From Panagrolaimus kolymaensis (lineage: Eukaryota; Nematoda; Chromadorea; Rhabditida; Panagrolaimidae): a stretch of 64,000 nucleotides of DNA. How positions within the stretch are numbered: position 1 is the stretch's first letter; the number at the start of each line of letters is the position of its first letter. Positions 12,300-24,027 of the stretch are shown here, in pieces. The position numbers were made by a program, and so were the translations under genes. Location: positions 1,364,001-1,428,000 of the forward strand of contig JAJQJQ010000028.1 of the NCBI GenBank assembly GCA_028622995.1, read 5' to 3'. Under the pieces are notes generated by a model. The model searched no databases. It saw only the letters and a list, made by a program, of their open reading frames with translations, and was not told where the DNA came from.

Positions 12300-12995
12300 T
12301 CTTTATTTTCAACTAACTGTTGTGCACGGGTTCAGGAGACACAACAATGAATAATAATGTTTATTGCAAAACAAACAAAGTACAAAACAGCAACAGCTTA
12401 CAATACAGAGTTCAACAAAACTAAAGACAATTACAACAAAGACATAAAAGCGAGAGAGAATGAGCGTGTCACTGACTTTCACATATATTCGTATCAGGAG
12501 TCAGACACATCCAAATATGTGGGCACAACATCCCTTCCCACTTATATGAGACTTCCAGGCTCAGCAAGTTTGCTTTGCGGCGGTTGACTTTGACGAATAC
12601 TTTCTGGACCAGTTCGAGAAGTTTTCCTTGTTCAGAAGCAGAGAGTTTCACGATCATTGGATCCATCCATTCTACAGCATCTTCGAAGATTTCCAGAGCT
12701 TCTGTTGTCGTCGATTGATAATCAGCGAATGACATGTCTTCGGGCATGGTACAGGGCTGGTACACGCAGCTTGGCTTGTTGACGAGCTATCTTTGGCGGT
12801 TGCTTCTTCGGCGATATCTTTAGCATGTACGACGTTTGACGATTTGACTTTCTTCTTAGCATTTTTCGAAGGTTGAGCACGAGCATTGTTATTCTTTAAG
12901 CAGCTATAGACCTTGACATGGGCAGTTGGTTGACCATTGTATTCAGTTGAAACAATGAAAAAAAAATATAAAGAAAACGTGAAAACTAAAACCAA
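12300..12995 (-). mobile_element. Possible LTR-retroelement-like relic
   Basis: This patch is more GC-rich than its surroundings. On the minus strand, two overlapping frames (about 12995-12700, then 12765-12469) seem to continue one protein after a frameshift: a Lys/Ser-rich part, then an acidic helical part (FADYQSTTTEALEIFEDAVE). Downstream comes AATAAA and, 20-30 bp later, GTGTCTCCTGAACCCGTGCACAACA ending near 12318, which resembles the R-U5 end of a retrotransposon LTR. I see no reverse transcriptase or matching second LTR. It could equally be a dead host gene. Confidence 0.3.
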
Positions 12996-13910
12996 AAATT
13001 AATCGAAACAACAAAGAATCTATCAAGTGTAAATGTCGATGTTTTCAACAAACAATTTTTTTTTGACAATTATCCATTTTATTGTTAACTGCTTTTAGTT
13101 TTTTATAGATTCCTTCTGATTTTTACTTGAAACTTTGAATTTTAACAAACTATAAAAAATGTAGTTTAAAGCAAACGTAAAAGAAATTCAATAATATTTT
13201 TTATTTTGTTCTTCTTTGTTTAAAGCTTTGTTTTATTTTTATTAATCAGTGTTTGAATATTTTGTTTTTTTTGTTTTGTTTTGTTTCAATGAAAGATTTT
13301 AAATTAATAACTTTAACGGTGCCAAAAAAGCCTCAGTTTGGCGACGGAAAACAACAAATTTACAGAAAAATCGAAATATGAACTCAGGATGAAAGCCCAC
13401 TTCATCGAATTAAAGAAATGTTTGATAGAGTGCTACCAGCGAAAAGAACGCATTAAGAAAATGGTAAATTTTATAAATAAAAAATATATATATTTATTTT
13501 GTTAGTGTGTTTTTGAATTTAAGGCGTTGAAAAAGTTCAATCATAGAGAAGTAAAAATTCTTCAATAACCAGGGGGATATGATGATGCAAAAATTATCGG
13601 TATTCTTTCAAAGACAAAATTTAATGTTCGTTACAAAACTAAAGATGCAAAAGTAAATCCTTTAATTTTATGATGATTGAAATAACAGTTACAGTTTTAA
13701 ATGGAGGAACAGACGGCAGAAGAATTGTAAAAAAACTAATTTTAATTTTAAAAAAATCTATTGTAAAAAAATTTTAAAACCAAAAACATTGTTAGCTAAT
13801 TCGTGAAATTTGTCGTGTTGGTGTTGCTGTTTGAGTGTTGAATGATGAAGAAAGAATGCTGTTGCTCTATAAAAAAATATATTTTTTTTTCAAGATGTTA
13901 CGATAATTAT
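12996..13910. other. Gene-poor stretch with a possible decayed coding relic
   Basis: It contains one bipartite repeat copy (listed separately). Around 13355-13660 the plus strand has short open segments (KAHFIELKKCLIECYQRKERI, then ALKKFNHREVKILQ) separated by an intron-like gap and stops. It looks like a decayed gene, but I cannot name it. Confidence 0.25.
13147..13272 (+). repeat. Bipartite dispersed repeat, copy E
   Basis: Left box ACTATAAAAAATGTAGTTTA at 13150-13169, right box GTTTGAATATTTTGTTTTT near 13252-13270. Confidence 0.55.
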
Positions 13911-15492
13911 AAAAGCCATTTTTTCTAAAAATCGAACTTCGCTGGAATTTATCGAAAGTGTTTAAATTCGCAAATTGACTTTTCTTTGACTACCCTTAGG
14001 TTTTCGAGGTCCCTGATGACGAATCTGACCTCAGTTTCATTGGTTTCGAAGCGAAAAGTTGAGATCCAGAGGTCTCTAAACGAAAACCCAACTTTTTTTT
14101 AAGACGCTTTTTTTAAAAAGTGTTTAGACCGAAAAATAGCAAAAAATCCACTGATTATTTTTGTAATTGATGCCGAAAATAGAAGTATAGGCTCAAATGG
14201 GTCAAAAGTCCATTTTAATGAAAAATTCAATGTTTCGCTTGGGAAAACTCAAAAACTGTGGCCGGTGCCCGGCGGCTGATAATTTTTTTGGGTTCTCCAT
14301 GAAATTTCATCCTAGAAAAATGGGAATCTAGAAAAAAAAACCTGGACAAATTGAATTCGATGACTGGCCGAATGAATTACATCAATATGAGGTATATGAA
14401 CAAGTAATTAATAAATACATGTAAAAAATACAAACTCTTTGCTAAAAACGTAGAAAAAATTATTTAATGATTTTACAAATCGATAAAACTTCATATTGAT
14501 ATGCTTTTCGATTCTACCTAGATTTTTGAAGTTTAATAGTAATTAATAATGGTCAAAAAATCCAAAATTCTCAAAATTAGGTATTTAATTTTAAAACTCA
14601 TCATTTTTAGGCCTAATTTGGGTCGTAGAAAACGAATTTGACAATAGTTACTAAGGTTGACAATCTCAATATTGAGTTACAGCATAGCGTAAAATTTGCA
14701 TATTTAAAAAATTCATAACTCAATAACCAGCTTATGAAATATTTTTTTTGATGTCAAATTCGGTTTCTACGACCCAAAATAGGCCTAAAAATGATGAGTT
14801 TTAAAATTAAATACCTAATTTTGAGAATTTTGGATTTTTTGACCATTATTAATTACTATTAAACTTCAAAAATCTAGGTAGAATCGAAAAGCATATCAAT
14901 ATGAAGTTTTATCGATTTGTAAAATCATTAAATAATTTTTTCTACGTTTTTAGCAAAGAGTTTGTATTTTTTACATGTATTTATTAATTACTTGTTCATA
15001 TACCTCATATTGATGTAATTCATTCGGCCAGTCATCGAATTCAATTTGTCCAGGTTTTTTTTTCTAGATTCCCATTTTTCTAGGATGAAATTTCATGGAG
15101 AATCCAAAAAAATTATCAGCCGCCGGGCACCGGCCACAGTTTTTGAGTTTTCCCAAGCGAAACATTGAATTTTTCATTAAAATGGACTTTTGACCCATTT
15201 GAGCCTATACTTCTATTTTCGGCATCAATTACAAAAATAATCAGTGGATTTTTTGCTATTTTTCGGTCTAAACACTTTTTAAAAAAAGCGTCTTAAAAAA
15301 AAGTTGGGTTTTCGTTTAGAGACCTCTGGATCTCAACTTTTCGCTTCGAAACCAATGAAACTGAGGTCAGATTCGTCATCAGGGACCTCGAAAACCTAAG
15401 GGTAGTCAAAGAAAAGTCAATTTGCGAATTTAAATATTTTCGATAAATTCCAAATTCATCGAAAAAGTGCGATTCTTAAAAAAAATGGCTTA
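13911..15492. repeat. ~1.58-kb long inverted repeat (near-perfect palindrome)
   Basis: The left arm at about 13911-14643 recurs in inverse orientation at about 14752-15492. The spacer is about 108 bp and contains its own short inverted motif (ATTGAGTTAC / ATAACTCAAT). Over the inner 300 bp the arms look almost identical. For example, GGCCGAATGAATTACATCAA near 14373 and its complement near 15012 match exactly. The outer ~60 bp have diverged (single substitutions and small indels around 13920-13960 versus 15440-15480). No long open frame is visible. It has the form of a foldback element. The DNA or its transcript could fold into a very long hairpin. The right arm overlaps the 3' end of the receptor gene at 15476-16491. 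Confidence 0.9.
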
Positions 15493-16491
15493 TAAATGAC
15501 TTAGAAACAAGAAAACTAACCTTAACAAAATGTTTACGAAAAACATTCCAATAAAGGAAAACACAAAGGGAAATGTTGATGCTAACACATGTCAAATTAT
15601 AATCGCCAATCAATGGTAACAAAAAAACTTTGGAATACTGAAAAAATAAAAAGATTTATTATTAGTTTCGAGACTTGAAAGAAATAATGTGCCACCCGCC
15701 AGTCCTACATCGAAGTATGGACATAATTTTTTTTTGCCACCACAAAAAATTAGATTTTTCCCTATAAAAAAACTTACTGCTTCGACCAATGATGTAAAAA
15801 TTCCTGGAATGAAACCAAAAGCCACGTTAACAACTGACACAATTAAAATAGACCGATTAATTCTTTTTGAAATTTCCTTCTGTAAAGACTTTCCAAAATG
15901 ATTTAATAACATTAATGCCACAGCTGCAGCGACATTTAAACTGCAAAATACAAATTTTGTGTATGTCATAATTACAGGATACCCAAGTTGAATGACCAAA
16001 CATATATAAAAAGCACACGTGGTTGCATCAGTTGCGGATGAAAATGCAAACCAATTCGTAGCAATAATATAAGCAATAATAATTGCTAAAATGTTTCCAA
16101 TAAATGCCACTGCACAATATCGTCTTTCCCGTTTTCGATATTTGACTGGGAAAGCAATCAAAAAAACCCGATCCAAACACAAATAAAAATCAGCAACAGG
16201 AACAAAATTTACATAAATTGTTGCCACCCCTGACAGATAATACAAAATCATTGGATTATAGTAGCTTTGGCTAGGTCGCCACCAAATGAGAATATATAAA
16301 CAAAGGAAGATAAGAAAAATGCTGGAAGTTGTTGTAAACCAAAAATATGTAATTACCACGGGTGTCCTCGAAACTTGGATGTCTTGCTTTGGTCGACGAA
16401 AAAGTAAAAAAGTTGAAGCATATAAAGTGAAGCATAGGAAAATTAAACTGATGAAATAATGAATAAATGTGAAAAGATTGGTATCAACCAT
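15476..16491 (-). CDS. Seven-TM chemoreceptor-like protein (Srbc/Srx-like)
   Basis: Exons on the minus strand are 16491-15778 and 15637-15476 (876 nt, 291 aa). Exon 1 encodes six membrane segments, with a WRPSQSYYNP extracellular loop and CLDRVFLIAFPVKYRKR after TM3, the DR-type motif of rhodopsin-like nematode receptors. Exon 2 supplies TM7 (LPLIGDYNLT...FLYWNVFRKHF). I chose the 140-bp intron (15638-15777) because it restores the TM7 reading frame; a short internal acceptor gives a worse C-terminus. The last codons and stop (TAA at 15478-15476) lie inside the right arm of the long palindrome, so the original tail was probably replaced. A splice donor GTTAGT at 15520 could instead lead to an exon now displaced. 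The receptor at 55785-56850 shares its architecture. Confidence 0.72.
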
Positions 16492-19487
16492 ATTTTATTT
16501 TCAATGAAACTGAAATAAGTTTAAATAAATTAGTTTATTATTAAATTTAAAGTTAGCGTAATCTCGCCAAATCATGAAATTTTTAAACCGAGTTTACGTG
16601 TCACTCATTTTTTAAAAAGTTTTGAAATATTTCTGAACTCTCCAAAAAATTGCCGACAAAAAGATTTAACAAAGAAAAAAAAGTTCGGACTAGGAACACA
16701 AGTCATAAAAATTCATGACTTGTTTAGAGAGTCCCTTTAATGTTAAATAAAAACACGATAGAAAGTAAAACTTTGTATAAATATTAAAAAAAAATTGTGA
16801 AGACATCCGAAAAGGGTTTCACGCAATTCCATTTCCTTTTTTCCACGGCGGAATTTCGTGCTTTTTTGAATTTGCGTTTCCATAACCGAAAGTTTCTAAT
16901 TGCTTAAAAAAATACGTAAAACCCATAAAAAAAAAATTTAATTAAAAAACAAAATTCACGTTCGTCCTCATTTTTTTTTTCAATGAAAAAAATGCCTATG
17001 TGCGAATGTGAAAAAAAGAGAATAAAACAATGGTTTTATATATGAAATTTTATGGACCTCCTACGACGTGAGAACCATGACCTTTTAAAAATTCACTTCT
17101 TGGTAAATTCATGAATTTTACAAATAAAAAAACAAAAGAAAACTAAATTTAAAACATTTTTTTGCTTTTTGTGATACAAATTTTTTAGTTTTAAGACCTT
17201 CGTCATCGTCAAACATTCTGTTTATTTTCCCATGCAAAAATTTTGTATCTCTTTGTTTTTATTAAAAAAATGCCTGGTTTCGGAAAATTTGGATGTTTTT
17301 TGCTTCGAATGTTTAAAATTCATAAAATAATCCTAAAATTTAATCCAATTGATTAAAGTTTCTGCTATGTTTATTATCAGCATCAAACAGGAAATACATA
17401 ATTTCAAATGTGGATAATTTAAAACTTATAAAAAAAAAAAACAGTTGTTGCAACAACAAAATTAAATCAAAAATTCTGAAAAAGATAAATAAAAGCCACA
17501 GCTTTTTTGTCATAATTGTGTTCATTTTTTGCTTGTAAAAACATAAAAACAAGTATAAAAAAAGAACCCATTCTTTCAATGAAAAAATTCCTTCTTTTCT
17601 ATTTATTTTTTGATTGTTATTTACTTTTTTTTTTGAGTAAGTTTGAGAAATTGCACTTTGAAATATGATCCTTTTTTTTTTAAGTTTAGAGTCAAAATTA
17701 TTTAATTAATGTTTTTTTATGAAAATGCAAATTGCCTAAAAGCTTTATTTATAACAAAAATAGTCAATAACAACAAGTAAAAAATGGAAAAATAAAAATA
17801 ATTCAAAAAATGCCACCCGTAAATAAAATTATATATATTTTAAATTTAGAATCAATTAGTTTAAGAAAATTCCAACATTTCTTCTGGTATTATAAATATT
17901 GGTTGTTTGAGCATATAATTTATTGGGTATTTTTTTAAATAGATTTTAAAATATTTGTGGTTTTCCATTTGTAAAATAATATCAGCAATGCTCACTAAAA
18001 AATTTATATATAAATTATTTTTTTTCTTCGTATTTTTGGTTTGGTAATCCCTTTATTAGTTTTTTAAATTCTAATTTACTTTTCTCTCCCCGTCTTATTT
18101 CGAGCCTTGTCTCCACTTTATAAAATTTTTAGTTCTTCATGTTTTAAAAAAAATTTATATATTTTTTTTTTAAGCCTTTTCTTGTCGCAACAAGCTTTTA
18201 TAATAGGGAAAAATTTGGGAAGTCAGTAACCTGGGGGTAAAACATTACGTTTGTTTTGAATATTTATTATTTCTGATTTTATGCAACTAAAAGCTAAAAT
18301 CAAATACAATATAACAAAATAATACATAAATAAAGACATTATTTAAAAGTACTTTAATAAATAGCAATAAAACAAATTAAATTTTAAGAGGATTAACTAA
18401 ATAAAAACCATTCCAAGCAAATGCATATTTATATAACATCTTCTTTTCTTTCTTTTTTCTTTTATTTTAAATAGACAAATTAATGTGTATGTGAGTGCAA
18501 CCCTTTCTTAAATTGACGCATTTGAAGGAAGAAAGTTTTTATAGACATCATAAATAAAAATAGATTTTAGCTTCATCATCAATGAATTTTCTTTATGTAT
18601 TTTTTTAATTCGTTAAAAACATGTTTCATTTTAATATTATTTACGTAGATAAAGAAATTAATTTTAATAAATTTGCGCATAGAAAAAACACGGAAGTATG
18701 TAAGTTATAGATTATTACTCACATTACTACCCGTTTTGTTTCTACTATCATAAATTAAGAATTCTAATGTTCAGATAAATATTTTTTTATCATTTTTTCC
18801 AATAATATACATGTTGTCAACCTTCTAAATAAATTATAATTTTTTTTTGAAATATTAAAATTTCATTGTAAAAAAATCAATGAAAAAAATACTACTTCTG
18901 GATCCGTAATTAATGTAATTTTCGAAAGGAATAATAAGGCCACCTTTACATTGAAGTAACAGAAGAATAATTGAGAACCACATTAATGGTTTCAATATTT
19001 TCGAGAAATAAAATACATACTTAATCAAACAAATTTAAAACTTCGTGGGGCCGTCATTTAATTCTATATGAAAGTTAGACCAAATAAAGTGCATAACGAA
19101 AATACAAAAAATGTAGGCTGTCAGCAAACTCTAAAAACAACTAAAAAAATTTCTGAAACATGTATTTTGTGTTTTTTCCGAAAAGTTTCTTTTTCGAATT
19201 TTTTTTGAATATTTAATCAATTTTTTGTTTTATAGTAATAGTTTTGTAAATCTATCGAGTTTTTACAAAAATTAAATCGTTATTTAGGATTTATTATTTT
19301 CATACATTGCAAAGATACTAACAATGAATATACATACTTTTATCTTTGACAAAATAACGTTCGTTTGATTGTTATATACGAGGTATATTTAAGTAAACTT
19401 TATTTATTTCAGTATCTTATATAATGATAAACCGAAGAATAAAAATAATGCATTTCGTCTAAAAACGCCGTTGACAAGAGAAATAAA
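16492..19487. other. Gene-free AT-rich stretch
   Basis: No supportable gene in 3 kb. AGAGAGTCCCTTTAA near 16726-16740 equals the terminal sequence of the small TTAA-flanked element at 44996-45164 and may be a solo end. A bipartite repeat copy lies at 19098-19219 (listed separately). Confidence 0.45.
19098..19219 (+). repeat. Bipartite dispersed repeat, copy F
   Basis: Left box ATACAAAAAATGTAGGCTG near 19102, followed by GCAAACTCTAAAAACAACTA, which recurs in copy H at 21880-21900. Right box TTTTTTTTGAATATTTAAT near 19198-19216. Confidence 0.6.
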
Positions 19488-20513
19488 TTAAATTTTATTG
19501 AAATTAATTACATTTGTTTGTGAAATTTGAATTACTATTGTTTTTTGATTTTTACGAAAAATCTTTTTGTTAATTAGATTTTTTACATATTTTCTGTAGG
19601 GTAAAATATAATATAGTGTAGCAAAATATTCCACTAAACAGTGACTCATAATTACTGCCAAACAAGCACACGTGGAAGTTGCAGTTTTACGAATATCATA
19701 AACAATAAAAACAAAGAAAAACGTTATTGGAATAACTAATAAAAATCCGGTGGCAAAAACTTGAACGATTGAACTCATAATTAATGAATATTTTAATTTG
19801 GCTGCTGTCGCGGATTTAAATTTACATGCAAGAACCATGAAAAAAATAAGAAAAATTCCGGAAATAAAAATCAATAATCCAATTAGGTATAAAACAATCG
19901 TGGAAGGAGTATCAACAAGCAAATGGGGAAGAATAAAAAGAGAAGGTTCAGAAAAATAGTTTTGCAAAAATGGATCATATTCCATTGACCATTGTTTAAT
20001 TTTTTCGACATCCATCATTGCCAATGGAAAAAATGCTAAACATAATAAAGCATAAAGAATAAAAGAAAAAATAATCATGCAAATTATAGTTATTTTAAAA
20101 CTAAACCAATTTGTTAATGGTGAAGGAAAGGCAAGCATATATCGACTTCCTATAGTAGCAGTGAGACAAATCACGCAATTTCCAGCAAAGGCAAAAGTTA
20201 AAATTGCTAAAATAGCAGTGGTATGAAAATCTCCAACATATCTAAATATTCCAATATGAAATCCACCGGGAGCCGGTAATAAAAATAATGGCTTTACTAA
20301 AGCCAAAATTGTTTCCAACGCTAAACACCAAAATAAATGATTTAAAATTAGCCATTTAAAATTATTTAATACTTTTGATTGGGTAAAAACTATGTAAAAT
20401 ACAAATGGAGTAAACATCCAACAAATAATTAAAGTGGCATAAGAATAGTAATAATAAAAATTTATCATACTTGGCCATGGTGGAATTACTTGTTTACCTT
20501 CAACTTCCACCAT
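19488..20513 (-). CDS. Srh-like serpentine chemoreceptor
   Basis: A single uninterrupted 341-residue frame with seven hydrophobic segments. Srh-like signatures include an early TPFVFYIVFTQSK segment, WLILNHLFWCLALE in TM2, PAPGGFHIGIFR in the first outer loop, GSRYMLAFP after TM3 and LPYRKYVKN after TM7. Length fits the family (about 330-350). It resembles the gene at 48449-49447 and the dead copy at 38739-39829, all probably from local duplication. It likely acts in chemosensory neuron membranes; the ligand is unknown. The start ATG is followed by MVEVEGKQVIPPW, consistent with family N-termini. Being intronless, unlike most genes here, may indicate origin by retroposition or simple intron loss. 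Confidence 0.85.
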   Translation of the reverse strand: MVEVEGKQVIPPWPSMINFYYYYSYATLIICWMFTPFVFYIVFTQSKVLNNFKWLILNHLFWCLALETILALVKPLFLLPAPGGFHIGIFRYVGDFHTTAILAILTFAFAGNCVICLTATIGSRYMLAFPSPLTNWFSFKITIICMIIFSFILYALLCLAFFPLAMMDVEKIKQWSMEYDPFLQNYFSEPSLFILPHLLVDTPSTIVLYLIGLLIFISGIFLIFFMVLACKFKSATAAKLKYSLIMSSIVQVFATGFLLVIPITFFFVFIVYDIRKTATSTCACLAVIMSHCLVEYFATLYYILPYRKYVKNLINKKIFRKNQKTIVIQISQTNVINFNKI

Positions 20514-20965
20514 TTTATTTTTTTTAACAGAATAAACAAAAAAATTGATTTAATTTTATTTACTCAATTTTTAAGAAATTATTTTTCATGAGTAAACAAG
20601 CCTTAACACAACTCTCCTATATATCTGTCAGAATATTTATTATTTATTATTTATTTTTAAAGGTGTAAAGTCTATTCAAGGCACCTGCGCTAAAAAATTA
20701 GAGTTGCTAACATATGCGCATAGAGTTCAAAAGTATATTTTATTTTAAACGATACCGTATTTTTGCATTGTATTACCCAACTTGTAAAAAGAAAAAGTAA
20801 AAAACATAAAATAGCCATAACCTCCATCATTAAAATATTTCAACAAACTTCCTGCATTGACAATAAAGTGCAGAAACAGTTGTTCTTTTTTTAATATTAA
20901 AATTAATTTACATAAATATCAAAAGAAATGTAATGATATGACAATAGAATATGTCAATGCCTAAT

Positions 20966-21101
20966 CATACTACAAAAGATGTAGGCTGCATGTATACAAA
21001 AAAAAATTATCCAAAAAATATTTTACTTCTTTTTTTACTATAATCTTTAATTCTTAACGATTTGTTTTTTTTCCGTTTTTTTTTTGAATAGTTTGTTTTT
21101 A
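20966..21101 (+). repeat. Bipartite dispersed repeat, copy G
   Basis: Left box ACTACAAAAGATGTAGGCTG near 20970, right box TTTTTTTTTGAATAGTTTG near 21079-21097. Confidence 0.5.
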
Positions 21102-21859
21102 TTTATTTATTTTGTTTTTTATTTGACAAAGCTGTTACCGCTGTGATGTTGAAGCACAACTAAGCTTCTTGCAAATGCTTTATCAATTTTGAAAGACAAA
21201 GCTGCTATAGATGAAAAAATTTGGAATCAAAGTTAAAAAAATTTAGCAATTTCTTGAAATTCCAGACGAAGAAATGTTGATGCAATAAAAATTTAAAAAA
21301 AGAAGTAAATGCTTGAGGCGTAAACCGCAATATTAAAATATAAAAAATAAAGGATGTTTACATATCTTTAAAAACAATAAAAATCATTCGTTAAAATGTC
21401 GGGACTGAAAAAAAATATCATGCGTTTCTTTTCTTCTTTTTTTATTGAAAAAGTATAATTAATTGATCGATAAAAAAAACACAGACAAAAATAGTTCGTT
21501 ATTCTTAGAAAAATACTTGAGTTCAAAAAACTATGTTTTTTTGGTTTAAATATTTTTTCGCATTTTTTGTTATTTTTTATATTCTTAAACGCCAAAAGTT
21601 ATTCCCAATTTCTTTAAAAGGTTTTAATTTTCTTGAAAGATGAGTTACTGAAGCAAAACAATCATAATGATTTTTTCTTTCTTTAAGTTATTTGATAGCA
21701 AAGTCGGAGTACAAGTAATTTTCTTGCATACACTTCAGAAACTTTGGAGGATAAAGCTTCAATAAAACAAAAAGCCAGAAATGCAGCTCGAAGAATATAA
21801 CAATTTCGGGAAATAACACGACGAAAAAATGTGGATGCAATAAAATCGCTTTTATTAAA

Positions 21860-22007
21860 ATACAATAAATGTAGTTAGTTTGCAAACTCTAAAAACAACT
21901 AAAGAATAATTTTTAGAGAATAAAAGTATTTTGGTTTTGTTTTTTTCAAAGTTTCTTTATTGATTATTATTTCTTTTCTCATTTTTTTTTGAATATTTTA
22001 TCTTTTA
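21860..22007 (+). repeat. Bipartite dispersed repeat, copy H
   Basis: Left box ATACAATAAATGTAGTTAG near 21861, followed by the GCAAACTCTAAAAACAACTA stretch shared with copy F. Right box TTTTTTTTGAATATTTTAT near 21983-22001. The sequence leading into the left box reads NVDAIKSLLLKYNKCS in one frame. Confidence 0.6.
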
Positions 22008-22039
22008 TTTTTCTTTTTTTTTGGACTGATGAATCTAAA

Positions 22040-22290
22040 AACCAGGGGATATCAATGTTACCAGTCTTAAAATTGAAGTTCAATATTTGTATTGGCATTG
22101 TAGAACATGTGCTGTTAATAAAGATGGAACAAAAATACTATTATGGACCTTTTGAAGATCATCCTTTAACAAAATTGTCAAAAGATAATATTGATTACTT
22201 TAAATCGCAGATATGGTACAATAATAATTTTTTTATCGCCCAAACAATTTCTTTAAAATTAAAAAATGGATACCCAATCAATAATAACTG
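22040..22290 (+). pseudogene. FLYWCH-type zinc-finger relic (tentative)
   Basis: In one frame the segment reads QYLYWHCRTCAVNKDGTK, similar to the core of FLYWCH fingers (aromatic-YW-x-C followed by C). A later DHPLTK...NIDYFKSQIW stretch is in another frame, so at least one frameshift is needed. FLYWCH domains are common in nematode transcription factors and in Mutator-like transposases. The piece is too short and broken to be functional on its own. Confidence 0.3.
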
Positions 22291-22822
22291 AAATAAACTA
22301 AAAATACTTGACTAACAAATAAATACATATATACATTTCGCAACATGAAACATCCGAAGAATTCACCCAAAGTTGTTATCCGCATATTCTTAGCTACCCC
22401 AATCTTGAATTGAAAGTTTTGTTTATTCATTTTCTTCATGGAAAAAGAATAAATTTTATATCGTGCTATTAAGAAGGGAAAACATTTAAAAAAAATATTT
22501 GTTTTGGGTTATTTAATTGCTAATAAAAAAAAATCTGGAGGCGGTTTCTTTAAAATATGCAATAAATTTTTCAAATAAAATTTTTTTTAAGTGTACTGTT
22601 TAAAAAAAAGAAGGAGAATATGTATGTAAAAGTGCTTATTTTATTATTTTATGAAAAAGTAAAAATATTTGTTTATACTACAATGGTCTTTTTAATATGT
22701 AATTTGCCATTGCGAAATAATGTCAAATGTTAGACTACAAAATTTTTTGGCGATATAAAAGCTAACGAAAATAAAGTGCTTTATTTCAAGAATAAATTTC
22801 CCGAGTTAGATTTAAATAAAAA

Positions 22823-24027
22823 ATGAATGTTAACGTCTCTCATAAAAATATTACAATGGCTGATATCGAAGCTTTTGGATCTCGACTGCACTTTAACACC
22901 GGAATAAATGTTATTATAAATAGTTTAGCTGCATTTTTAGTATTAAAATATTCCACGAAAGCTATGCATCCATATAAATATTTTATTTTAATGACTATTG
23001 TTGGAGCATTTTTAATGGATTTTCATTCTGCCACTATTTTTGGGTTATTTACACTTTTTCCATTGCCTTTGGTTTGTTCTGCTGGATTAATGAAGAATGC
23101 CGGATGGTTTTGGGGAGCTGTGTTTCAATATGTTAGTTTTCCATTAAAATTTCTAATAATTTTATTTGAATTATGAATCAAAAAAATTTAAATATAAAAA
23201 AGTTCTTTTGAGACGAACAATTTTATTGTGTCAAGCTAGTTGAACTCCTTTAATCTTTAATTTTATTTTTATATTTTTAGACTTCATTGCATATAACTTT
23301 CGCGATTGGTGGCATGTCAGTTTTTTATGGTATCGTTTATCAATATTGTTCCATAAATGGAAATGCAGAAATTTTTCATAAACCTAAAAATATTATTTTA
23401 ATGTTTGGATCAATGATTCTTGGTCCTTTGCCAAGTATGCTTGCATGTATTTGGAATGTTGATTGGGAGGATGGACGAGTATATTTGGAAGCCAACGCGC
23501 CATATGCATATAATTTGTATTTCAATGGATCGTGTTTTATTAATGTAGTCAATATCAAAGCATACATTTATCTTGGAATTATGGGATTTTCTATTCTTTT
23601 TATATATATATTTATGGCAATTCTCGTGCTTAAAATATACAAGAAATTAGAAGAATTAAAAAGTTCAATGTCAGAAAAATCTTTGAAAGCTCGAAAACAA
23701 TTTTTGAGAGTTTTATTAGTGCAAACGATTGTGCCATTTATCTTTATTATAGGCCCAGTGATTGGATTGATTATTGTTGTGGCTTTTTCGCTTGGAAATT
23801 TTGAAGAACTTTCACATTGGATTCTTCAATTTTTTGGCTTTCATTCTTTCGGTAATGCCCTCGCTGTTATCATTGGCGTTAAACCATATCGGCAAGCTAT
23901 AGTTAAATGGATTAAAAATGTGAAACGAATTATTTGTCGACAGACTTCCGTTGTTTCACTTCCTCCTCCAGATTTAACACCCTCAACAACTATGGCAGAT
24001 TCAAGCGTTGCGTATGTAAAAAAATAA
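22823..24027 (+). CDS. Sri/Srh-like serpentine chemoreceptor
   Basis: Two exons, 22823-23131 and 23281-24027 (1056 nt, 351 aa), with a phase-0 intron (GTTAGT...TTTTTAG). Seven membrane segments are visible. The long second exon begins [17 protein letters not shown] (TM3) and contains the cytoplasmic loop [17 protein letters not shown] before TM6, the [10 protein letters not shown] motif after TM7 and a Ser/Pro/Thr-rich tail. The K-R-Q-F...LLxQ motif and PYR box are typical of the Str superfamily (Sri/Srh). It is predicted to be a chemosensory neuron receptor. Length is normal and nothing is missing. Confidence 0.82.

Larger units (their letters stand above)
20514..22822. other. Gene-poor stretch with repeats and decayed sequence
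   Basis: No intact gene. The plus strand near 21120-21330 and 21700-21870 shows two related decayed segments (DKAAI... and EDKASIKQKARNAARR...NVDAIK) leading into bipartite repeat copies. A FLYWCH-like relic follows at 22040-22290. Confidence 0.4.

Noticed and set aside
12357..12587. 76-residue plus-strand frame
   Set aside because: It is antisense to the more protein-like minus-strand frames and has no features of its own.
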